Part shown: piece after piece, positions 12,958-14,731 of the stretch
Layout of the letters: every line of letters starts with the position of its first letter
How positions within the stretch are numbered: the first letter of the stretch is position 1
Assembly (NCBI GenBank): GCA_937926065.1
Contig: CALANM010000114.1
Coordinates: forward strand, 1-14,731
Source of the DNA: an uncultured Microbacterium sp.
GTDB lineage: Bacteria > Actinomycetota > Actinomycetes > Actinomycetales > Microbacteriaceae
Length of the DNA: 14,731 nt
Reading direction: 5' to 3'
The notes under the pieces: model-generated
What the model saw: the letters and a program-made list of their open reading frames with translations, nothing else
What the model was told of the DNA's origin: nothing
The model's database searches: none
Translations under genes and position numbers: made by a program

Positions 12958-13851
12958 TCAGTCGCCCGAGATCATCGACACGGCGAGCTCGGCGACGCGC
13001 TTCGTGGCCGGCGACAGCAGCGCGCCCTCGCGGTGGATGAGGGCGATCGTGTCGTAGAAGGGCTCGGCCATGGGGAACACCCGGACCTCAGAGGGGAACC
13101 CGGGCGACTCCGCGACCGCTCTGGAGACGATGGTCTCGACCGATCCGCCGGAGACGAGACCCAGTGCGGTCTCTACGTGCTCGACCTCGATGGCCGGGTC
13201 TATGTCGAGTCCCTTGAGCCTGGCGCGCTCCCGCAGCTGCTTTCGCGTCGGGTCGGACCAGCCGGCATATGCGTCGTAGAGCACAAGGCTCGCCTGCGCG
13301 ATCTCCTCGATGGAGACCGGTCCGGCGTGCGCGTCGCGCGTCGTGGACGCGTAGAGCACCTCATCCCGGCGAAGCGGTGTCACGGTGAGCCCTTCGGATT
13401 CGACCGGGAGCACGACGAGCCCGGCTTCGACCTCGCCGTTCGCAACCGACTCTGCGACGAGGGCGGAATTGAGACCGACGAGTCGCACCTTCACGCCCGG
13501 ATACTGCTCATGGAACTCGCGGGCGAGGCCCGAGAGCTCGTAGTACGCGGCGTTGCGCAGCACGCCGAACGTGCACGTTCCGCCTTCAAGCGAATGGAGC
13601 GCGCGGACGGCCTGGAGCCCGTTGCCGAGCGCCGCGACCGCCTGCTCGGCGTGCTCGCGCAGCTCCAGCGCGGCAGCGGTCGGCAGGAGCCGGCGGCCGC
13701 CTCGCACGAAGAGCCTGACGTCGAGCTCCTTCTCAAGGCGCGCGACCAGCTCCGACACCGATGCCTGCGAGATGTCGAGCTCGATCGACGCGGCGGTGAA
13801 CGAGCCGAACTCGAGGGCGGCAAGGAACGCGCGCAATTGGGTGAGCGTCAT
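12958..13851 (-). CDS. LysR-family transcriptional regulator
   Basis: This 297-residue protein is of typical LysR length. The N-terminal winged HTH (about 1-60) shows LTQLRAFLAALEFGSFTAAS, then DISQASVSELVARLEKELDVRLFVRGGRR, the standard recognition helix and wing. The linker helix runs to about 85, and the effector-binding domain (about 90-290) starts with GTCTFGVLRNAAYYEL. It is divergent from a HisD-family dehydrogenase gene with 91 bp between starts, the classic arrangement of a LysR activator with its target. Two dyads (13868-13882 and 13885-13898) lie in the interval, and the first overlaps its own candidate -10 (TATAGA, 13870-13865), which predicts autorepression. AAGG at about 13861-13864 is a weak RBS. 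The effector is unknown but likely the dehydrogenase substrate. Confidence 0.9.
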   Translation of the reverse strand: MTLTQLRAFLAALEFGSFTAASIELDISQASVSELVARLEKELDVRLFVRGGRRLLPTAAALELREHAEQAVAALGNGLQAVRALHSLEGGTCTFGVLRNAAYYELSGLAREFHEQYPGVKVRLVGLNSALVAESVANGEVEAGLVVLPVESEGLTVTPLRRDEVLYASTTRDAHAGPVSIEEIAQASLVLYDAYAGWSDPTRKQLRERARLKGLDIDPAIEVEHVETALGLVSGGSVETIVSRAVAESPGFPSEVRVFPMAEPFYDTIALIHREGALLSPATKRVAELAVSMISGD

Positions 13852-13867
13852 GGACCGACCTTCATCT

Positions 13868-13898
13868 ATAGGGAAATCCTATGTCTATCCCAGGATAG
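13868..13898. promoter_or_regulatory. Paired dyads, likely LysR binding sites, between lysR and the HisD-like gene
   Basis: Dyad A is ATAGG-GAAAT-CCTAT (13868-13882). Dyad B is CTATCC-CA-GGATAG (13885-13898). Both use the same ATAGG/CCTAT-type half-site. Relative to the start inferred for the HisD-like gene (13943) they centre near -68 and -51, matching LysR recognition and activation site positions. Confidence 0.6.
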
Positions 13899-13905
13899 GC
13901 CGCCC

Positions 13906-13935
13906 TTGTGTTATGGAAAACTCCGCTCGTACTGT
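13906..13935 (+). promoter_or_regulatory. Promoter of the HisD-like gene (TTGTGT-N18-TACTGT)
   Basis: The -35 TTGTGT (13906-13911) and -10 TACTGT (13930-13935) have 18-nt spacing; the -10 ends 7 nt before ATG 13943. No SD precedes that ATG, so a leaderless mRNA is likely. The long spacer and imperfect boxes fit a promoter that needs activation. Confidence 0.5.
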
Positions 13936-13942
13936 GGCGACC

Positions 13943-14731
13943 ATGCGTTATTCAGCTCCCGTCCTCGCCAAGCTTCAGGGCTCCTTCCGCCACCTGAAGA
14001 CCCCGCTCATCGACGCCCCCGCGGCGCAGCGCGACCCCGCCGTCATCCAGACGGTCAGCGAGATGCTGGGAGACATCGAGCGTCGCGGCCTGGACGCGGT
14101 GCTCGACTACGCGCGCCGGCTCGACCGCTACGACGGCCGCGACATCGAGCTCACGAGCGCGCAGATCGCATCGAGCGGCGACCGGCTCCCGGCCGACCTC
14201 CGCGAGGCGATCGAGCTGGGCTCGGAGCGCACCAAGGCCTTCGCCTCCGTGCAGCGCGCGAGCCTCAAGGACTTCGAGACCGAGCTCGTTCCCGGTCTCG
14301 TGACCGGCGCCCGCTACATCCCCGTCGGACGCGTCGGCGCCTACCTGCCCGCCGGCCGCTTCCCGCTCACGGCATCCGCATTCATGACGGTGGGTGTCGC
14401 GAAGGCGGCGGGCGTCCCGACCGTCATCGCGTGCACGCCGCCCCAGCCTGACGGCGCCGCGAACGACGCCGTGGTCTACGCCGCGCACCTCTCCGGCGTC
14501 GACCGCGTGTTCGTGCTGGGCGGCGTGCAGGCGCTCGCGGCCATGGCCTTCGGCCTGCTCGGCGACCTTCCCGTCGACATGCTGGTCGGCGCGGGCAACG
14601 CGTACGTCGCTGAGGCAAAGCGCCAGCTCTTCGGCACCGTGGCGATCGACCTGCTCGCCGGCCCGTCCGAGGTCGCCGTCATCTCCGACGAGACCGCCGA
14701 CCCGGAGCTCGTCGCGGCCGACCTGCTCGGT
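13943..14731 (+). CDS. Histidinol-dehydrogenase-family NAD-dependent alcohol dehydrogenase (HpsN-like paralogue), 3' end outside window
   Basis: The first 263 residues of a HisD-fold zinc dehydrogenase are present; the frame is open to the window edge. Family signatures visible are RVGAYLPAGRFPLTASAFM (130-148), GGVQALAAMAFG (193-204), VGAGNAYVAEAKRQLFG (215-231) and IDLLAGPSEVAVISDETADP (235-254), ending at ADLLG, just before the expected Gln/His zinc-binding segment. True biosynthetic HisD usually reads VGPGN and has PGGKAPLPSS-like text; the differences here, the CTPP segment, and the adjacent LysR gene point to a catabolic paralogue, such as sulfopropanediol dehydrogenase HpsN or another secondary-alcohol oxidiser. 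An in-frame ATG at 13913 (adds 10 residues) is rejected because it lies between the -35 and -10 boxes. Confidence 0.85.
   Translation, partial: MRYSAPVLAKLQGSFRHLKTPLIDAPAAQRDPAVIQTVSEMLGDIERRGLDAVLDYARRLDRYDGRDIELTSAQIASSGDRLPADLREAIELGSERTKAFASVQRASLKDFETELVPGLVTGARYIPVGRVGAYLPAGRFPLTASAFMTVGVAKAAGVPTVIACTPPQPDGAANDAVVYAAHLSGVDRVFVLGGVQALAAMAFGLLGDLPVDMLVGAGNAYVAEAKRQLFGTVAIDLLAGPSEVAVISDETADPELVAADLLG

Noticed and set aside
13033..14451. Plus-strand open frame of 472 codons across lysR and the HisD-like gene
   Set aside because: It crosses the LysR coding region antisense and then the HisD-like gene out of frame; both real frames carry clear family motifs.

Overview
The window looks like a piece of chromosome from a high-GC actinobacterium, most likely Microbacteriaceae and plausibly Microbacterium. 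This rests on strong GC bias at third codon positions, GTG starts, several promoters with a TANNNT -10 box 6-7 nt before the start codon (leaderless style), an LPETG surface protein, a DUF6504 protein and an SNase-Excalibur protein. The taxonomic call is inference; there is no rRNA in the window.

Left part (1-3066): a putative guanidino-compound utilisation locus. A family-3 amino-acid-type ABC binding lipoprotein gene runs leftward and is stopped at about half the family length. Divergent from it, a two-gene operon overlapping by 11 bp encodes a guanidine-modifying enzyme with an arginine-deiminase-like catalytic set, and an M20-type N-carbamoyl-amino-acid (ureido) hydrolase. Together they would take a guanidino acid to a carbamoyl (ureido) acid and then to an amino acid plus CO2 and ammonia. 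The 323-bp divergent interval carries two related 14-bp dyads 84 bp apart.

Middle part (3067-9984): a small DUF898 membrane protein, an atypical SDR/epimerase, a membrane-anchored SNase-like/Excalibur protein with a likely operator inside its promoter spacer, a convergent zinc-ribbon plus Vsr/DUF559-like nuclease, a secreted three-Fn3 plus EEP (DNase I-fold) enzyme, an NADPH-dependent FMN reductase, and a convergent DUF6504 protein. Three unrelated nuclease-fold proteins therefore lie within 4 kb. Clear hairpins separate several of these units.

Right part (9985-14731): a 921-residue LPETG-anchored surface protein with a signal peptide, an N-terminal domain with one lone cysteine, and beta-rich modules. 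It is followed by a LysR-type regulator divergent from a histidinol-dehydrogenase-family gene that runs off the window. The 91-bp LysR/HisD-like interval holds two adjacent dyads placed as expected for LysR activation of a leaderless promoter, so the HisD-like enzyme is probably catabolic (HpsN-like) rather than part of histidine biosynthesis.

I saw no tRNA, rRNA, CRISPR array, IS element or integrase. No single wholly new multigene system is evident. The best candidates for follow-up are the deiminase/carbamoylase locus with its twin dyads, the LysR/HisD-like regulon, and the zinc-ribbon nuclease.
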